64,000 nucleotides of DNA from Pantoea latae. Lineage in GTDB: Bacteria > Pseudomonadota > Gammaproteobacteria > Enterobacterales > Enterobacteriaceae. Below, one piece after another: positions 9,140 through 19,518 of the stretch. The notes beneath the pieces are model-generated. The model was given only the letters and a program-made list of their open reading frames with translations. It searched no databases and was not told the DNA's origin. The position numbers and the translations under genes are program-made. Within the stretch, counting starts at the first letter, position 1, and the number at the start of each line of letters is the position of its first letter. Where the stretch lies: positions 151,340 to 215,339 of the forward strand of contig NZ_MWUE01000007.1 in NCBI RefSeq assembly GCF_002077695.1. Direction: 5' to 3'.

Positions 9140-10112
9140 CTTCGCCTCCGCCGATCACAATCTCGCCGCTTTCCGCCAGTCGGCGGGCAATCATCAGAAT
9201 ATTTTTCTGCTCTGCTTCGACCTGCGACATGCGCACCGGCCCACGCGATTTCAGATCTTCCATCATGATATCCGCCTGACGCTTCGACATATTGCGGAAG
9301 AAGGCGTCGCGCAGCGGCGGCTCCGCGCCCTTCAGCGCCACGATCAGCGACTCGGAATCGATCTCCTGGATCAGGCGCTGCATGCTGCGATCTTCGATAT
9401 CGACCAGGTTCTCGAACAGGAACATCTCGTCGATGATCTTCTGCGCCAGCTCCTGATCGAATTCCCGCACCGCGTCGATCGCCGCCTCTTCCTGCTGCGA
9501 TTTCATCAGATTGAGGATCTCCGCCGCAGGACGCACGCCGCCCATTTTGCTGCGCTTCATATTCTGACCGGTGAGCAGATTGTTCAGCACTTCGGTCAGC
9601 TCCTGCAGCGCCGCTGGCTGCACGCCGCCAAAGGTGGCGATGCGCAGCATAATGTCGTTGCGTTCGCGCTCGTCGAACTTCGCCAGCACATCGGCCGCCT
9701 GATTGCGCTTCAGGTGCACCAGAATGGTGGCGATAATCTGCGGATGCTCTTCGCGGATGACGTCGAACACCGCCTGCGGCTCCATAAAGTTGAGGGTTTC
9801 AAGGCCGTTGACCTGGGTGTTGGCGTCGAGCAGATCCTCCAGCAGGCTGGAGGCGCGCTCTTCGCCCAGCGCTTTGACCAGCACGTTGCGCAGGTAGTCG
9901 TTGGTGTTGAAGCTGAGCGCCGTGAAGTCGGCGACCTCGCGTTCAAACTCCTTCATCACGCTTGCCAGCGTCTCATGGCTGATGCCGCTCATATGAAACA
10001 TGGCGCTGCTGATCTGCGTCACCTCGTGCGAGTTAAGGTGCTTGAACACCTCTGCCGCGCACTGATCGCCAAGGGTGAGCATCACCATGGCGCATTTTTC
10101 CGCTGCATTCAT
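9126..10112 (-). CDS. fliG: flagellar motor switch protein FliG
   Basis: FliG is the rotor protein on the MS-ring that contacts the stator and converts ion flow into torque. I use the ATG at 10112 ([12 protein letters not shown]), which shares one base with the fliF stop, giving 328 residues (E. coli 331). A longer frame from 10139 would run into fliF. The [14 protein letters not shown] motif in the middle domain and the charged torque helix near [20 protein letters not shown] are present. The end overlaps the start of fliH by 14 bases. Confidence 0.97.
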   Translation of the reverse strand: MNAAEKCAMVMLTLGDQCAAEVFKHLNSHEVTQISSAMFHMSGISHETLASVMKEFEREVADFTALSFNTNDYLRNVLVKALGEERASSLLEDLLDANTQVNGLETLNFMEPQAVFDVIREEHPQIIATILVHLKRNQAADVLAKFDERERNDIMLRIATFGGVQPAALQELTEVLNNLLTGQNMKRSKMGGVRPAAEILNLMKSQQEEAAIDAVREFDQELAQKIIDEMFLFENLVDIEDRSMQRLIQEIDSESLIVALKGAEPPLRDAFFRNMSKRQADIMMEDLKSRGPVRMSQVEAEQKNILMIARRLAESGEIVIGGGEDVYV

Positions 10113-11758
10113 TACGACTTTTGCTCCCTGACCATCCACTTACGGATCACCGCCGCCAGCACATGCGGCTCCTGCTCGGCGATGCTGCGCAGGTGTTGGG
10201 TGGTGATTTCCGTGTCCACGCGCTGCTGCGCTTTGGCTTTTTCCAGGCTCTCTTTCTTGCGCTGCTGCGCCTCCAGCTCCGCCTGGCGCGCCTCTTTCTC
10301 CAGCTCCAGCCGCTGTAACGCCAGCTCATGGTGACGGATCCAGAACGGCTGCACCGCTTTGCGCCACAGCATCCAGGCAATCAGCGCCACCACCAGATAG
10401 CGGCCAATCTCCAGCAGCAGGCTGATGGTGCGCGGCTGCTGCCAGAACGGCGTATCGTCCTCTTCATCAGGCGCGGTAAACGCCGAGTTGACCACGCTCA
10501 GGCTGTCACCGCGCGCCTCAGAGAAGCCCATCGCCTCCTTAACCAGCCCGGTGATCTGCGCCATCTGCGGAGCACTCAGCGCCGCCGGCTTGCCCGAGGC
10601 GTCGGGCAGATAGTTGATTACCACCGCCGCAGAGAGCTTTTCGATGGTGCCTGGGCTATGGCGGATATGCGTCAGCGTGCGATCCAGCTCGTAGTTCACC
10701 GTCTCGTCATGCTGCGTGTTGTAAGGCTCGCGCGGGGTCGCGCCGTCGCGGGTTGCGCTCGTGCTCTGGGTGAGCGGCGCGCTGGCGGGCGTCGGCGGCT
10801 GGTTGCTCAGCGCGCCGGGCACGCCGCCGACGGCCGCCTGGCCGCCCTGCTCGCTGCTGTTGCTCTGCCGACTGCGTATCGATTTTTTATCGGGCGCATC
10901 GTTCGGCTGATAGCGCTCGGCCGTCTGCTCATTGCTGGAAAAATCAATGCTGGCGGTCACCTGCGCGTGAACGTTTTTACTGCCGACGATCGGCGCCAGA
11001 ATCGCCTGGATGCGCTGCTGGTAATCCTCTTCAACCTTGCTGGTGTAGCTGAGCTGCGACGCCTGCGCCGCGCCTGCGCCACTCTGCGTCAGCAGATGGC
11101 CGTTTTGATCGACCAGCGTGACGCGATCTGCCGTCATGCCGGGCACGGCGCTGGCGATAAGATGGGTAACGGCGTTGATCTGCCCCTCATCCAGCGTCCG
11201 GCCGCCGATCAGGCTGAGCGTCACCGAGGCGGAGGGCGGTTTCTGATCCTTGATAAACAGCGAGGCCTTCGGCAGCGCCAGATGCACGCGCGCGCTTTTC
11301 ACCGGCCCCAGCATGGCGATGGTGCGGGAGAGCTCTCCTTCCAGCGCGCGCTGGAAATTGATCTGTTCGCTGAACTGGCTGATGCCAAATTTCTCATTGT
11401 CGAGCAGCTCGAAGCCCACAGAGCCGCCTTTTGGCAGCCCCTGCTGCGCCAGCCTGAGGCGCAGATCGTAGACCTGATCCTCCGGCACCATAATGGCGCC
11501 GCGCCGCTCGTCAAAACGGTAAGGAACATTCATCTGGGTGAGCTGGGCGACCACGGCGCCGCCGTCCTGGTCGCTGATATTGCTGAAAAGCACCCGATAA
11601 TCTGGCGTTTTCGCCCAAAAGATCAGCGCAATGACTATAGAGAGCGCCGCGGCGGCAGAAATAAGAAACACCATTCTGGGACTGGAACGCAGACGCGCCA
11701 GAACCGCTTTCACATCGGGCGCGCTTTTTTGAGTATTACCGTTAATTGCGGCAGTCAT
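10112..11758 (-). CDS. fliF: flagellar MS-ring protein FliF
   Basis: FliF forms the MS-ring in the inner membrane, the first structure of the basal body. The 548-residue protein has an N-terminal membrane helix at about residues 29-49. A large periplasmic ring-building domain follows ([38 protein letters not shown] region), then a second helix at about 450-472 and a charged cytoplasmic tail that binds FliG. Length matches enteric FliF (552-560). It is the first gene of the fliFGHIJK operon and is divergent from fliE. Confidence 0.97.
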   Translation of the reverse strand: MTAAINGNTQKSAPDVKAVLARLRSSPRMVFLISAAAALSIVIALIFWAKTPDYRVLFSNISDQDGGAVVAQLTQMNVPYRFDERRGAIMVPEDQVYDLRLRLAQQGLPKGGSVGFELLDNEKFGISQFSEQINFQRALEGELSRTIAMLGPVKSARVHLALPKASLFIKDQKPPSASVTLSLIGGRTLDEGQINAVTHLIASAVPGMTADRVTLVDQNGHLLTQSGAGAAQASQLSYTSKVEEDYQQRIQAILAPIVGSKNVHAQVTASIDFSSNEQTAERYQPNDAPDKKSIRSRQSNSSEQGGQAAVGGVPGALSNQPPTPASAPLTQSTSATRDGATPREPYNTQHDETVNYELDRTLTHIRHSPGTIEKLSAAVVINYLPDASGKPAALSAPQMAQITGLVKEAMGFSEARGDSLSVVNSAFTAPDEEDDTPFWQQPRTISLLLEIGRYLVVALIAWMLWRKAVQPFWIRHHELALQRLELEKEARQAELEAQQRKKESLEKAKAQQRVDTEITTQHLRSIAEQEPHVLAAVIRKWMVREQKS

Positions 11759-12025
11759 GCCATGTTCCTGTAAAAAATAATGACATTATGTAAACGCAGT
11801 TTTAATTATTAATGCGTACTACGCTAATAAGCATTCATGCCGTGAAGCATCTGAGAACAGATAAACCAGGTCGCATATTATGAACAATGTCAGCGCAACC
11901 TTAATCGGTAATAAGCTAAAATTTCTGACAGCTAATCAAATTATATTTATTGGGGTTCTCTGCTATCATGCTGCGATTGAAACGGCAAGTTAAACCAGCC
12001 GAAAAATGAGAGGGAAATAGCCGAA
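11759..12025 (+). promoter_or_regulatory. divergent fliF / fliE promoter region
   Basis: A 267-base AT-rich gap separates the divergent starts of fliF (minus) and fliE (plus). In enteric bacteria this gap holds FlhDC-activated class 2 promoters for both operons. I see AT-rich tracts and TATCAT at about 11963-11968 that could be a -10 element. I cannot fix FlhDC boxes by eye with confidence. GAGAGGGA before the fliE ATG is the ribosome-binding site. No terminator hairpin and no credible small gene were seen. Confidence 0.5.
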
Positions 12026-12361
12026 ATGTCGATTAATTCTATGGCAGGGATCATTAATCAAATAGCGTTTCAGGCGCGTCAGGCGTCTGGCCTGAATAAT
12101 AGTGATGCGGCCGACAGCGCAAATATCGCCGACGCGGGCGTATCCTTTTCCGACCTGCTTTCCAGCTCGCTTTATTCGCTGAACCAGGTGCAGAACAGCG
12201 CGAAAAATCAGGCGGAAGCCTATATAAGCGGCGCGCCGGATATTGGCCTGAATGATGTGATGGTCTCGCTGCAAAAATCCACGCTGGCGCTTAACCTGGG
12301 CATTCAGGTACGCAATAAAATGGTCAGCGCCTATCAGGAGATCATGGGGATGTCGGTATAA
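12026..12361 (+). CDS. fliE: flagellar hook-basal body protein FliE
   Basis: FliE is the adaptor joining the MS-ring and export gate to the proximal rod. The 111-residue protein has the family C-terminus (NDVMVSLQKSTLALNLGIQVRNKMVSAYQEIMGMSV), which is strongly diagnostic, and normal length (E. coli 104). It is transcribed divergently from fliF. It is followed by about 110 bases before cheR, so it may be monocistronic as in E. coli or read through into the chemotaxis genes. Confidence 0.96.
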   Translation: MSINSMAGIINQIAFQARQASGLNNSDAADSANIADAGVSFSDLLSSSLYSLNQVQNSAKNQAEAYISGAPDIGLNDVMVSLQKSTLALNLGIQVRNKMVSAYQEIMGMSV

Positions 12362-12473
12362 CCTCTGCCGTTGTTGCTCCCTGATATTCTGCTGTTTATT
12401 TCCCGCTTCCGGCTGAGCCATGCGTCATCCGGCGCGTTATAGTTATTGACGGCGAGCGTTTACGACCGTCAGC

Positions 12474-13343
12474 GTGGATTCCTCTGGCATGACCGAATTA
12501 ATAAAGAATAACGCCGCGCTCAGCCGCCAGCGTCAGCTTACCGAACCCGAGCTAAATAAGATCATCACGCTTATTTATCGGCGTGCCGGCATTGTCATTA
12601 CCCGTCAGCGACGAGATATGGTGTATAACCGCCTGATGCCGCGTTTGCGCGCGCTGGGGCTAACGCGCTTTAGCGACTATTTGCAGCTGCTGGAGCACTC
12701 CGCCACCCATCCGGAATGGCAGGCTTTTATTAATGCGCTGACCACTAACCTCACCTCTTTTTTCCGCGAAGCCTATCACTTTCCAGTGCTGGCGGAGCAC
12801 GCGCGCCAGCGCGGCGGCAGCTATAACGTCTGGTGCACCGCCGCTTCAACGGGCGAAGAGCCCTGGTCCATCGCCATCACGCTGGATGAAGCGCTGGGCA
12901 GCAGCACGCTGGCGCCGCGCGTGCTGGCTACCGACATCGACACCGAGGTGCTGGAAAAAGCGCGCCGCGGCACCTATCGCCTGGCCGATCTCAAAACCCT
13001 TACTCAGCACCAGAAGAAAACCTATTTCCTGCGCCGCAACGACAGCGGGCCACACACCCAGGTCAAGGTGGGACGCGTGCTGCAGCAGGCCGTGCATTTT
13101 CAGCCGCTTAACCTGATCGCCGCTGAATGGGATATCCCGGCGCCTTTCGACGCCATCTTCTGCCGCAACGTGATGATCTACTTCGATAAAGAGACCCAAC
13201 GCCGGCTGCTGAACCGCTTTGCGCAGCGGCTTAAACCCGGCGGCCTGCTGTTTGTCGGCCATTCAGAACATTTCAGCCATATGGAAAGCCCTTTTCGCCT
13301 GAAGGGGCAGTCGGTCTATTGCCTGGCTAAGGAAGAGGTATGA
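12474..13343 (+). CDS. cheR: chemotaxis protein methyltransferase CheR
   Basis: CheR methylates glutamates on chemoreceptors using S-adenosylmethionine, giving sensory adaptation. It has the N-terminal helical domain ([25 protein letters not shown]) and a SAM-binding domain with [11 protein letters not shown] and [18 protein letters not shown] start at 12474 makes the N-terminus the same length as E. coli CheR (MDSS versus MTSS). An in-frame ATG at 12489 would give 284 residues and cannot be excluded; neither has a strong ribosome site. It overlaps cheB by four bases. Confidence 0.95.
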   Translation: MDSSGMTELIKNNAALSRQRQLTEPELNKIITLIYRRAGIVITRQRRDMVYNRLMPRLRALGLTRFSDYLQLLEHSATHPEWQAFINALTTNLTSFFREAYHFPVLAEHARQRGGSYNVWCTAASTGEEPWSIAITLDEALGSSTLAPRVLATDIDTEVLEKARRGTYRLADLKTLTQHQKKTYFLRRNDSGPHTQVKVGRVLQQAVHFQPLNLIAAEWDIPAPFDAIFCRNVMIYFDKETQRRLLNRFAQRLKPGGLLFVGHSEHFSHMESPFRLKGQSVYCLAKEEV

Positions 13344-14383
13344 GCAAGATAAAGGTACTCTGCGTCGATGATTCCGCTCTGATCCGCAACATCCTGACCA
13401 CCATCGTCAATCAGCAGCCGGACATGGAGATGGTGGCCACCGCGCTCGATCCGCTGATCGCGCGCGACCTGATCAAACAGCATAACCCGGACGTGCTCAC
13501 CCTCGATGTGGAGATGCCGCGCATGGACGGCCTCGACTTTCTCGAGCGGCTGATGCGGCTGCGCCCGATGCCGGTGGTGATGATCTCCTCCCTGACCCGC
13601 AAAGGCTCCGATATTACGCTGAGCGCGCTGGAGCTGGGCGCGGTGGATTTTGTCACCAAGCCGCAGATGGGGCTACAGGAGGGGATGATGCAATACAGCG
13701 AGCTGATCGCCGACAAGATCCGCACCGCAGCCCGCGCGCAAATCCGCCGCCGCGAACCGCAAACCACGCCGAAAATCATCGCCTCTCCGCTCGTGGGCAG
13801 CGAGAAAATTATCGCCATCGGCGCGTCGACGGGCGGCACCGAAGCCATTCGCCAGGTGCTGATGCCGATGCCCGCCACCTGCCCCGGCATCGTGATCGCC
13901 CAGCATATGCCGCCGGGCTTTACCCGCTCCTTTGCCGAACGGCTGGATAAAATCTGCCAGATTGCGGTGAAAGAGGCGGAGGATGGCGAACGGGTGCTGC
14001 CCGGTCACGCCTATATCGCGCCGGGTGGACGCCATATGGAGCTGTGCCGCAGCGGCGCCAACTATCACGTCCGGCTCAACGATCTGCCGCCGGTCAACCG
14101 CCATCGTCCCTCGGTAGATATGCTGCTGAGTTCCGTCGCCCGCGCGGCCGGCAAAAACGCCGTCGGCGCCATCCTGACCGGCATGGGCTACGACGGCGCG
14201 CAGGGGCTGCTGGAACTCTATCAAACCGGCGCGCGCACCCTGGCGCAGAGCGAAAAGAGCTGCGTGATCTACGGTATGCCGCGCGAGGCGGTCGCCCTTA
14301 ACGCCGTCAGTGAAATCGTCGATCTCGAGCAGATCGCCGCCGCGCTGCTGAAAAATATCGTCGGACAGGCGCGGCGCATTTAG
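13340..14383 (+). CDS. cheB: chemotaxis response regulator and protein-glutamate methylesterase CheB
   Basis: CheB removes methyl groups from receptors (and deamidates Gln) after phosphorylation by CheA, opposing CheR. The 347-residue protein has an N-terminal receiver domain with phospho-acceptor Asp56 ([12 protein letters not shown]). A C-terminal esterase domain carries the serine motif [10 protein letters not shown], the histidine motif [13 protein letters not shown] and the aspartate motif [10 protein letters not shown], the catalytic triad regions. Length matches E. coli CheB (349). It overlaps cheR and is followed by cheY after 42 bases. Confidence 0.97.
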   Translation: MSKIKVLCVDDSALIRNILTTIVNQQPDMEMVATALDPLIARDLIKQHNPDVLTLDVEMPRMDGLDFLERLMRLRPMPVVMISSLTRKGSDITLSALELGAVDFVTKPQMGLQEGMMQYSELIADKIRTAARAQIRRREPQTTPKIIASPLVGSEKIIAIGASTGGTEAIRQVLMPMPATCPGIVIAQHMPPGFTRSFAERLDKICQIAVKEAEDGERVLPGHAYIAPGGRHMELCRSGANYHVRLNDLPPVNRHRPSVDMLLSSVARAAGKNAVGAILTGMGYDGAQGLLELYQTGARTLAQSEKSCVIYGMPREAVALNAVSEIVDLEQIAAALLKNIVGQARRI

Positions 14384-14425
14384 CGCCCGCCTCTTTAGCT
14401 TTCCCTTAATCAGGATCTCCTTTTT

Positions 14426-14815
14426 ATGGCTGATAACAATCTGCGTTTTTTAGTGGTGGATGATTTCGCCACCATGCGCCGCATCGTGCGCAACCTCCTC
14501 AAAGATCTCGGCTTTCATAATGTCGAAGAGGCCGAAGATGGCCAGGATGCGCTCCACAAGCTGGAGCAGGCCGCCTTCGATTTCGTCATCAGCGACTGGA
14601 ATATGCCGAACATGGATGGTCTGCAGCTGCTGACCGCCATTCGCAGCCACCCTGAGTGGCGCACGATGCCGGTGCTGATGGTCACCGCCGAGGCGAAGAA
14701 AGAGAACATCATCGCCGCCGCGCAGGCGGGCGCCAGTGGCTACGTCGTCAAGCCCTTCACCGCCGCGACGCTGGAAGAGAAGCTAAACAAAATTTTTGAG
14801 AAAACGGGACGTTAA
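14426..14815 (+). CDS. cheY: chemotaxis response regulator CheY
   Basis: CheY carries the signal from CheA to the motor: phosphorylated CheY binds FliM and reverses rotation. The 129-residue single receiver domain has the acidic pair Asp12-Asp13, phospho-acceptor Asp57 ([13 protein letters not shown]), a Thr in MLMVTAEA and a Lys in YVVKPFT, all in their conserved places. Length matches E. coli CheY. AGGA precedes the ATG. The cheZ start follows the stop by four bases. Confidence 0.98.
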   Translation: MADNNLRFLVVDDFATMRRIVRNLLKDLGFHNVEEAEDGQDALHKLEQAAFDFVISDWNMPNMDGLQLLTAIRSHPEWRTMPVLMVTAEAKKENIIAAAQAGASGYVVKPFTAATLEEKLNKIFEKTGR

Positions 14816-14819
14816 GCCA

Positions 14820-15461
14820 GTGGATATGCACTCTGATCGGCCTGAGGTCGATAACTTCAAAACGATATTTTCCCGTATCGGCCATCTGACGCGCCAGCTG
14901 CGCAACAGCATGGTCAGCCTGGGGCTGGATCGCGCCATTATGGACGCGGCCGAGGCGATCCCCGACACCCGCGAGCGCCTTAACTACATCGTCAGCAAAA
15001 CCTCCCAGGCGGCCGATCGCGCCCTGACCAGCGTCGAGGCGGCGCGTCCTTTGCAGGATCGTCTGCACCAGCAGGCGTCTCAGCTCAGCGCGCGCTGGGA
15101 TGCGTGGTTCGCCGAGCCGGTCGAGCTGCCGATCGCCAGAGAGCTGGTCGGCGAAACGCGCGATTTTTTACGCGAGGTGCCCGACCTCGCCAGCCGCACC
15201 AGCGCCGAACTGACAGAAATCATGATGGCGCAGGATTTTCAGGATCTCACCGGCCAGGTGATCAACCGCATGATGCAGCTGATCGAGAACATCGAAAACG
15301 AGCTGATTCAGGTACTGGTGGAAACGATGCCCGGCATGGCGAGCGAGCGCGGCGAAGAAGCGGAGAGCCTGAAAAACGGCCCGCCGATCCGCCATAACCA
15401 GCCCGGCGTGGTCGCCACGCAGGACCAGGTAGACGATCTGCTCGCCGATCTCGGCTTCTGA
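14820..15461 (+). CDS. cheZ: CheY-P phosphatase CheZ
   Basis: CheZ speeds removal of phosphate from CheY-P. The long helical protein has the conserved VELPIARELVGETRDFL and MMAQDFQDLTGQVINRMM segments, the latter holding the catalytic Gln. It ends in the CheY-binding C-terminal helix VATQDQVDDLLADLGF. I place the start at GTG 14820 (213 residues, E. coli 214); ATG 14826 is an alternative. The frame is also open upstream to 14796, inside cheY. CheZ fits the E. coli-like style of this chemotaxis system (no cheC or cheX). Confidence 0.95.
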   Translation: MDMHSDRPEVDNFKTIFSRIGHLTRQLRNSMVSLGLDRAIMDAAEAIPDTRERLNYIVSKTSQAADRALTSVEAARPLQDRLHQQASQLSARWDAWFAEPVELPIARELVGETRDFLREVPDLASRTSAELTEIMMAQDFQDLTGQVINRMMQLIENIENELIQVLVETMPGMASERGEEAESLKNGPPIRHNQPGVVATQDQVDDLLADLGF

Positions 15462-15531
15462 ATGCGGCGCAGGCGGAGCGTGCCTGGCCTGATGCGGCCC
15501 GCTGCCGCGCTTTGCTGCCTCGGATCGGCGT

Positions 15532-16677
15532 ATGTCTGAAGAGAGCGACGTAGAAAAAACCGAAGAGCCCACGCCTCAGCGACGGCAAAAAGCGCGAGAA
15601 GAGGACAATATCCCGCGCTCGAAAGAGCTGACGTCGTGGCTGGTGCTGCTGACGGGCTGGGCGCTGATCTTCCTCGGCGGCGCCGACACCGTGCGGCAGC
15701 TGGCGCAGCTGCTGCATGACGGACTGATGTTCGATCGCCGGCTGATCGCGGACAACGCCGCCATGCTGCACCGCGCCGGCGGCCTGCTGTCGCTGATGCT
15801 GACGGCGCTGCTGCCGATCGTGCTGGGGCTGTTTTGCGTCGCCCTCGCCGCCGGCGCGCTGATCGGCGGCCTGCACCTCAGCAGCAAATCGCTGAAGGTG
15901 GATATCACGCGCATGTCACCGCTGGCGGGCTTTAAGCGCATCTGCTCTTTGCAAACCCTCTCCGAGCTGGCGAAAAGCCTGATGAAGGCGCTGCTGCCTG
16001 GCATCGCCTGCGCGCTCTACTTCTGTCACTTCCGCCAGCACTTTATTTTGCTGGGAAGTGAATCGCTGGCAGAGGGGCTGCGCGACGCCTCGCGGCTGAT
16101 TTCGCACTGCCTGCTGACCATCATCGTCGCCCTCGCGCCGATGGTGGGCTACGACGTTTTCTATCAGCTGACGAGCCACCTGAAAAAATTACGCATGAGT
16201 CGCCAGGAGATCCGCGATGAATTTAAACAGAGCGAAGGCGATCCCCATGTCAAAGGGCGCATTAAACAGCTGCGCCACGCGCTGGCGCGCAGCCGCATGA
16301 TGGAAGAGGTGCCGAAAGCGGACGTCATTATTAACAACCCGACGCACTACTCCGTCGCCATTCGCTGGCAGCAGGGCGAGATGCGCGCCCCGGTGGTGCT
16401 GGCGAAGGGTGCGGGCGAGATTGCCCAGCGCATTCGCGCCAGAGGCGCGGCGCACCAGATCCCGATGCTGGAGGCCGCGCCGCTGGCGCGCGCGCTCTAT
16501 CGCCACTGCGACATCGGCGACGCGATCCCCGCCGAGCTGTACAGCGTGGTGGCTGAAGTGCTCGCGTGGGTTTATCGCCTGCGGCGCTGGCGCCAGGCAG
16601 GCGGCTTTAAGCCCAGACAACCTGAAAACCTGTCCGTGCCTGCGGCACTGGATGTTACCCATGAGAGCCTGCAGTGA
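15532..16677 (+). CDS. flhB: flagellar export switch protein FlhB
   Basis: FlhB is the inner-membrane export component that changes substrate specificity from rod/hook to filament proteins after autocleavage. The 381-residue protein has four membrane segments and a cytoplasmic domain with the self-cleaving NPTH motif at residues 269-272, the same numbering as E. coli and Salmonella. The charged N-terminus (EKTEEPTPQRRQKAREE) is diagnostic. The stop overlaps the flhA ATG (TGATG). Confidence 0.97.
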   Translation: MSEESDVEKTEEPTPQRRQKAREEDNIPRSKELTSWLVLLTGWALIFLGGADTVRQLAQLLHDGLMFDRRLIADNAAMLHRAGGLLSLMLTALLPIVLGLFCVALAAGALIGGLHLSSKSLKVDITRMSPLAGFKRICSLQTLSELAKSLMKALLPGIACALYFCHFRQHFILLGSESLAEGLRDASRLISHCLLTIIVALAPMVGYDVFYQLTSHLKKLRMSRQEIRDEFKQSEGDPHVKGRIKQLRHALARSRMMEEVPKADVIINNPTHYSVAIRWQQGEMRAPVVLAKGAGEIAQRIRARGAAHQIPMLEAAPLARALYRHCDIGDAIPAELYSVVAEVLAWVYRLRRWRQAGGFKPRQPENLSVPAALDVTHESLQ

Positions 16678-18773
16678 TGGCGAATTTATCCTCCCGACTT
16701 CGTTTACCCAACCTGAAAGAGACGCAGTGGCAGATGCTGGCCGGCCCGGTATTGATCATGATGATCCTGGCGATGATGGTGCTGCCGCTGCCGGCCTTTG
16801 CGCTCGACGCGCTGTTCACCTTTAATATCGTGCTGGCGCTGATGATCCTGCTGGTGGCGATGTTTACCCAGAACACGCTCGACTTCTCCTCGTTCCCTAT
16901 CGTGCTGCTGTTCTCTACCCTGCTGCGGCTGGCGCTGAATATCGCCTCGACGCGCATCATCCTGATGAAAGGCCACACCGGCGCCAGCGCCGCCGGCCGC
17001 GTGGTCGAGGCGTTCGGCCACTTTCTGGTGGGCGGCAACTTCGCTATCGGCATCATCGTCTTCGCCATCCTGATTATCATTAACTTTATGGTGATCACCA
17101 AAGGGGCGGGACGCATCGCCGAGGTGGGCGCGCGCTTCGTGCTGGACGGCATGCCGGGCAAGCAGATGGCCATCGACGCCGATCTCAACGCCGGCCTGAT
17201 CGGCGAAGAAGAGGCGAAACGGCGGCGCAGCGAGGTCACCCAGGAGTCCGACTTCTACGGCTCGATGGACGGCGCCAGCAAGTTCGTGCGCGGCGACGCC
17301 ATCGCCGGGCTGCTGATTATGGCGATCAATATTATCGGCGGGCTGGTGATCGGCATGCTGCAGCACGACCTGTCGTTCGCCGACGCGGCGCAGACCTACA
17401 CCCTGCTGACCATCGGCGACGGCCTGGTGGCGCAGATCCCGGCGCTGATCATCTCCACCGCGGCGGGGGTGATCGTCACCCGCGTCGCCACCGAAGCCGA
17501 CGTCGGCGAGCAGATGGTCGGCCAGCTGTTCAACAATCCGCGCGTCATGCTGCTGGCGGCCGGGGTCGTCGGCCTGCTGGGGATTATTCCCGGCATGCCC
17601 AATCTGGTGTTTTTACTCTTTACCGCCGCGCTGCTCGGCCTCGCCTGGTGGCTGCGCGGCCAGCAGATGCAGGCGCAGCCCGGCGCGGCGCGTCCGCTTA
17701 GCCCGCAGAGCGGCGCGCTCGCCGAGTCGGCTCAGGCGCAGGAGGCCTCATGGGCGGATGTCGAGCTGGAGGACGTGCTGGGGCTGGAGGTGGGCTACCG
17801 CCTGATCCCGATGGTAGACAGCGCGCAGGACGGGCAGCTGCTGACGCGCATTCGCGGCATCCGCAAAAAGTTTGCGCAGAGCATGGGCTTTCTGCCGCCC
17901 GCCATCCATATTTGCGACAACCTCGACCTTAAACCCACCGCCTACCGTATCTTGCTGAAAGGGGTGGAGATCGGCGGCGGCGAGGTCAACCCTGAGCGCT
18001 GGATGGCGATCGATCCCGGCTGCGCAGAGGGCGAGCTGGAGGGCGATCGCGGGCTGGATCCGGCGTTCCAGCTGCCCGCTATCTGGATCGACGCGGTACA
18101 GCGCGATCGGGCGCAAACCATGGGCTATACGGTGGTCGATCCGCCGTCGGTGATCGCCACCCATTTAAACCATGTGATCGATATGCACAGCGACGAACTC
18201 TTCAGCCGCCAGGAGACGCAGCAGCTGCTGGATCGCGTAAGCAAAGAGATGCCTAAGCTGGTGGAGGATTTTATCCCCGGCACCCTTTCGCTGTCGCTGT
18301 TTCATAAGGTGCTGCAAAACCTGCTGGCGGAGCGCGTCGCCATCCGCGATATCCGCACCATTATCGATACCCTGGCGGAACAGGCCGCCGTGCACAGCGA
18401 CGCCGACGCGCTGACCGCGCAGGTGCGCATCCGGCTGGGACGCGCCATCACCCACCAGTGGTTCGGCAGCCAGCGCGACATAGAGGTGACGGGACTGGAT
18501 CCGCAGCTGGAAGGGCTGCTGGTGCAGGCGGTGCAGAACGGCAGCGCGCTGGAGCCAGGCATCGCAGAGAAGATTATCGAGCAAACCGGCGACGCCCTGC
18601 GCGAGCAGAGCGCCAGGGGCGCCGCGCCGGTGCTGCTGGTCAATCCGGCGCTGCGGCTGATGCTGTCGCGCTTTCTGCGCCGCGTCTATCCGCAGCTGGC
18701 GGTGCTGTCGAACGTCGAGATCGCCCCCGATCGCACGCTGCATATGATCGCCACTATCGGCGGTGCGCAGTGA
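16677..18773 (+). CDS. flhA: flagellar export apparatus protein FlhA
   Basis: FlhA forms the nonameric cytoplasmic ring of the export gate and couples proton flow to export. The 698-residue protein has eight N-terminal membrane helices (to about residue 330), including the FHIPEP-family stretch RIILMKGHTGASAAGRVVEAFG. A large cytoplasmic domain follows that binds chaperone-substrate complexes. ATG 16677 overlaps the flhB stop; an in-frame GTG three bases earlier is less likely. The length is about the enteric norm (692). Confidence 0.97.
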   Translation: MANLSSRLRLPNLKETQWQMLAGPVLIMMILAMMVLPLPAFALDALFTFNIVLALMILLVAMFTQNTLDFSSFPIVLLFSTLLRLALNIASTRIILMKGHTGASAAGRVVEAFGHFLVGGNFAIGIIVFAILIIINFMVITKGAGRIAEVGARFVLDGMPGKQMAIDADLNAGLIGEEEAKRRRSEVTQESDFYGSMDGASKFVRGDAIAGLLIMAINIIGGLVIGMLQHDLSFADAAQTYTLLTIGDGLVAQIPALIISTAAGVIVTRVATEADVGEQMVGQLFNNPRVMLLAAGVVGLLGIIPGMPNLVFLLFTAALLGLAWWLRGQQMQAQPGAARPLSPQSGALAESAQAQEASWADVELEDVLGLEVGYRLIPMVDSAQDGQLLTRIRGIRKKFAQSMGFLPPAIHICDNLDLKPTAYRILLKGVEIGGGEVNPERWMAIDPGCAEGELEGDRGLDPAFQLPAIWIDAVQRDRAQTMGYTVVDPPSVIATHLNHVIDMHSDELFSRQETQQLLDRVSKEMPKLVEDFIPGTLSLSLFHKVLQNLLAERVAIRDIRTIIDTLAEQAAVHSDADALTAQVRIRLGRAITHQWFGSQRDIEVTGLDPQLEGLLVQAVQNGSALEPGIAEKIIEQTGDALREQSARGAAPVLLVNPALRLMLSRFLRRVYPQLAVLSNVEIAPDRTLHMIATIGGAQ

Positions 18774-19168
18774 GGAGGCTGCCGTTGACGCTGCTCTGCG
18801 CGGCGCTGACGGCGCAGGCGGCAGGCGGCAGCTGGAGCGCCAGCAGCGTCGGCGGCCGCGTCAGCGTCGGCCAGCAGCTGCTGGTCAGCCGACCGCTTGC
18901 GCCGCCCGGCCCGCTGCCCGCGGCGGCGCGCGTCACCCGCATCGCCTGGCGCATCGATCTGCTGGATGCGCCGCCGCCGGGCCTGCGCATCAAACTCTGC
19001 GCGCCCGCGCGCTGCTTCTCTTTAGCCGGGCTGTCGGGCGCGCAGACGGTGACGCAGCCGCTGTCGCCCGGCGAGACCTTTCGCTTTCTCTATTCCGTGG
19101 AGAGCCGGGGCGCGCTGGCGCCCGCGCTACAGGTGGTGAGCAACCGGCTTACCCTTAACTATCGTTAA
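18770..19168 (+). CDS. flhE: flagellar protein FlhE
   Basis: FlhE is a small periplasmic protein found after flhBA in enteric bacteria; it is thought to stop proton leakage through the export gate. From GTG 18770, which overlaps the flhA stop by four bases, the product is 132 residues. It has a signal peptide (MRRLPLTLLCAALTAQA) and the family C-terminus VVSNRLTLNYR. The cysteine pair LCAPARCFSLAG aligns with the E. coli LCSQSRCVELDG pair. The same frame runs open far upstream inside flhA, so the start was set by alignment to known FlhE. Confidence 0.9.
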   Translation: MRRLPLTLLCAALTAQAAGGSWSASSVGGRVSVGQQLLVSRPLAPPGPLPAAARVTRIAWRIDLLDAPPPGLRIKLCAPARCFSLAGLSGAQTVTQPLSPGETFRFLYSVESRGALAPALQVVSNRLTLNYR

Positions 19169-19191
19169 CGGCAAGCCAGCGGATGAAGGGA

Positions 19192-19518
19192 TTAGAAACG
19201 GGCGGGAAAAGGCGAGCGTGGCATTTGCGCGGCGTAGCGCTGACAGCAGGTTTTTCCCTGCTGTAGCCGCGCCATCGATGCGCTGAGCGTGGCGAGCCGC
19301 GCCTGCAAGTGCCGGGTCATCTCCCTGTCCTTGAGCTGCAACTGCCGCAGCAGCAGACGCGCGTCATCGCGGCTCGCCTGCCGCGCCTCCGCGAGCAGCG
19401 CCTCCAGCGCGGCGAGATAGTCCGGGGCCAGCGCGCAGAACGCCTCCCACTCCTGCTGCTCCTGCAGCGCCAGCAGACGCAGGCTCAGCTGCATCGCCGG
19501 ATGCTCCGCCGCGTTCAT
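19192..19518 (-). CDS. fliT: flagellar export chaperone and regulator FliT
   Basis: FliT is the chaperone of the filament cap FliD and, when free, inhibits FlhDC. With the ATG at 19518 (MNAAEHPAMQLSLRLLALQEQQEWE), overlapping the fliS stop as ATGA, the product is 108 residues. It is helical, with short N- and C-terminal ends and no membrane segment. The sequence is weakly conserved in the family, so position after fliD-fliS carries much of the call. It converges with flhE, with no terminator visible in the 23-base gap. Confidence 0.85.
   Translation of the reverse strand: MNAAEHPAMQLSLRLLALQEQQEWEAFCALAPDYLAALEALLAEARQASRDDARLLLRQLQLKDREMTRHLQARLATLSASMARLQQGKTCCQRYAAQMPRSPFPARF

Noticed and set aside
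1189..18773. Virulence type III secretion system
   Set aside because: FliPQR, FlhAB and FliI resemble injectisome proteins, but the rod, hook, MS-ring, switch, motor and flagellin genes around them show a flagellum.
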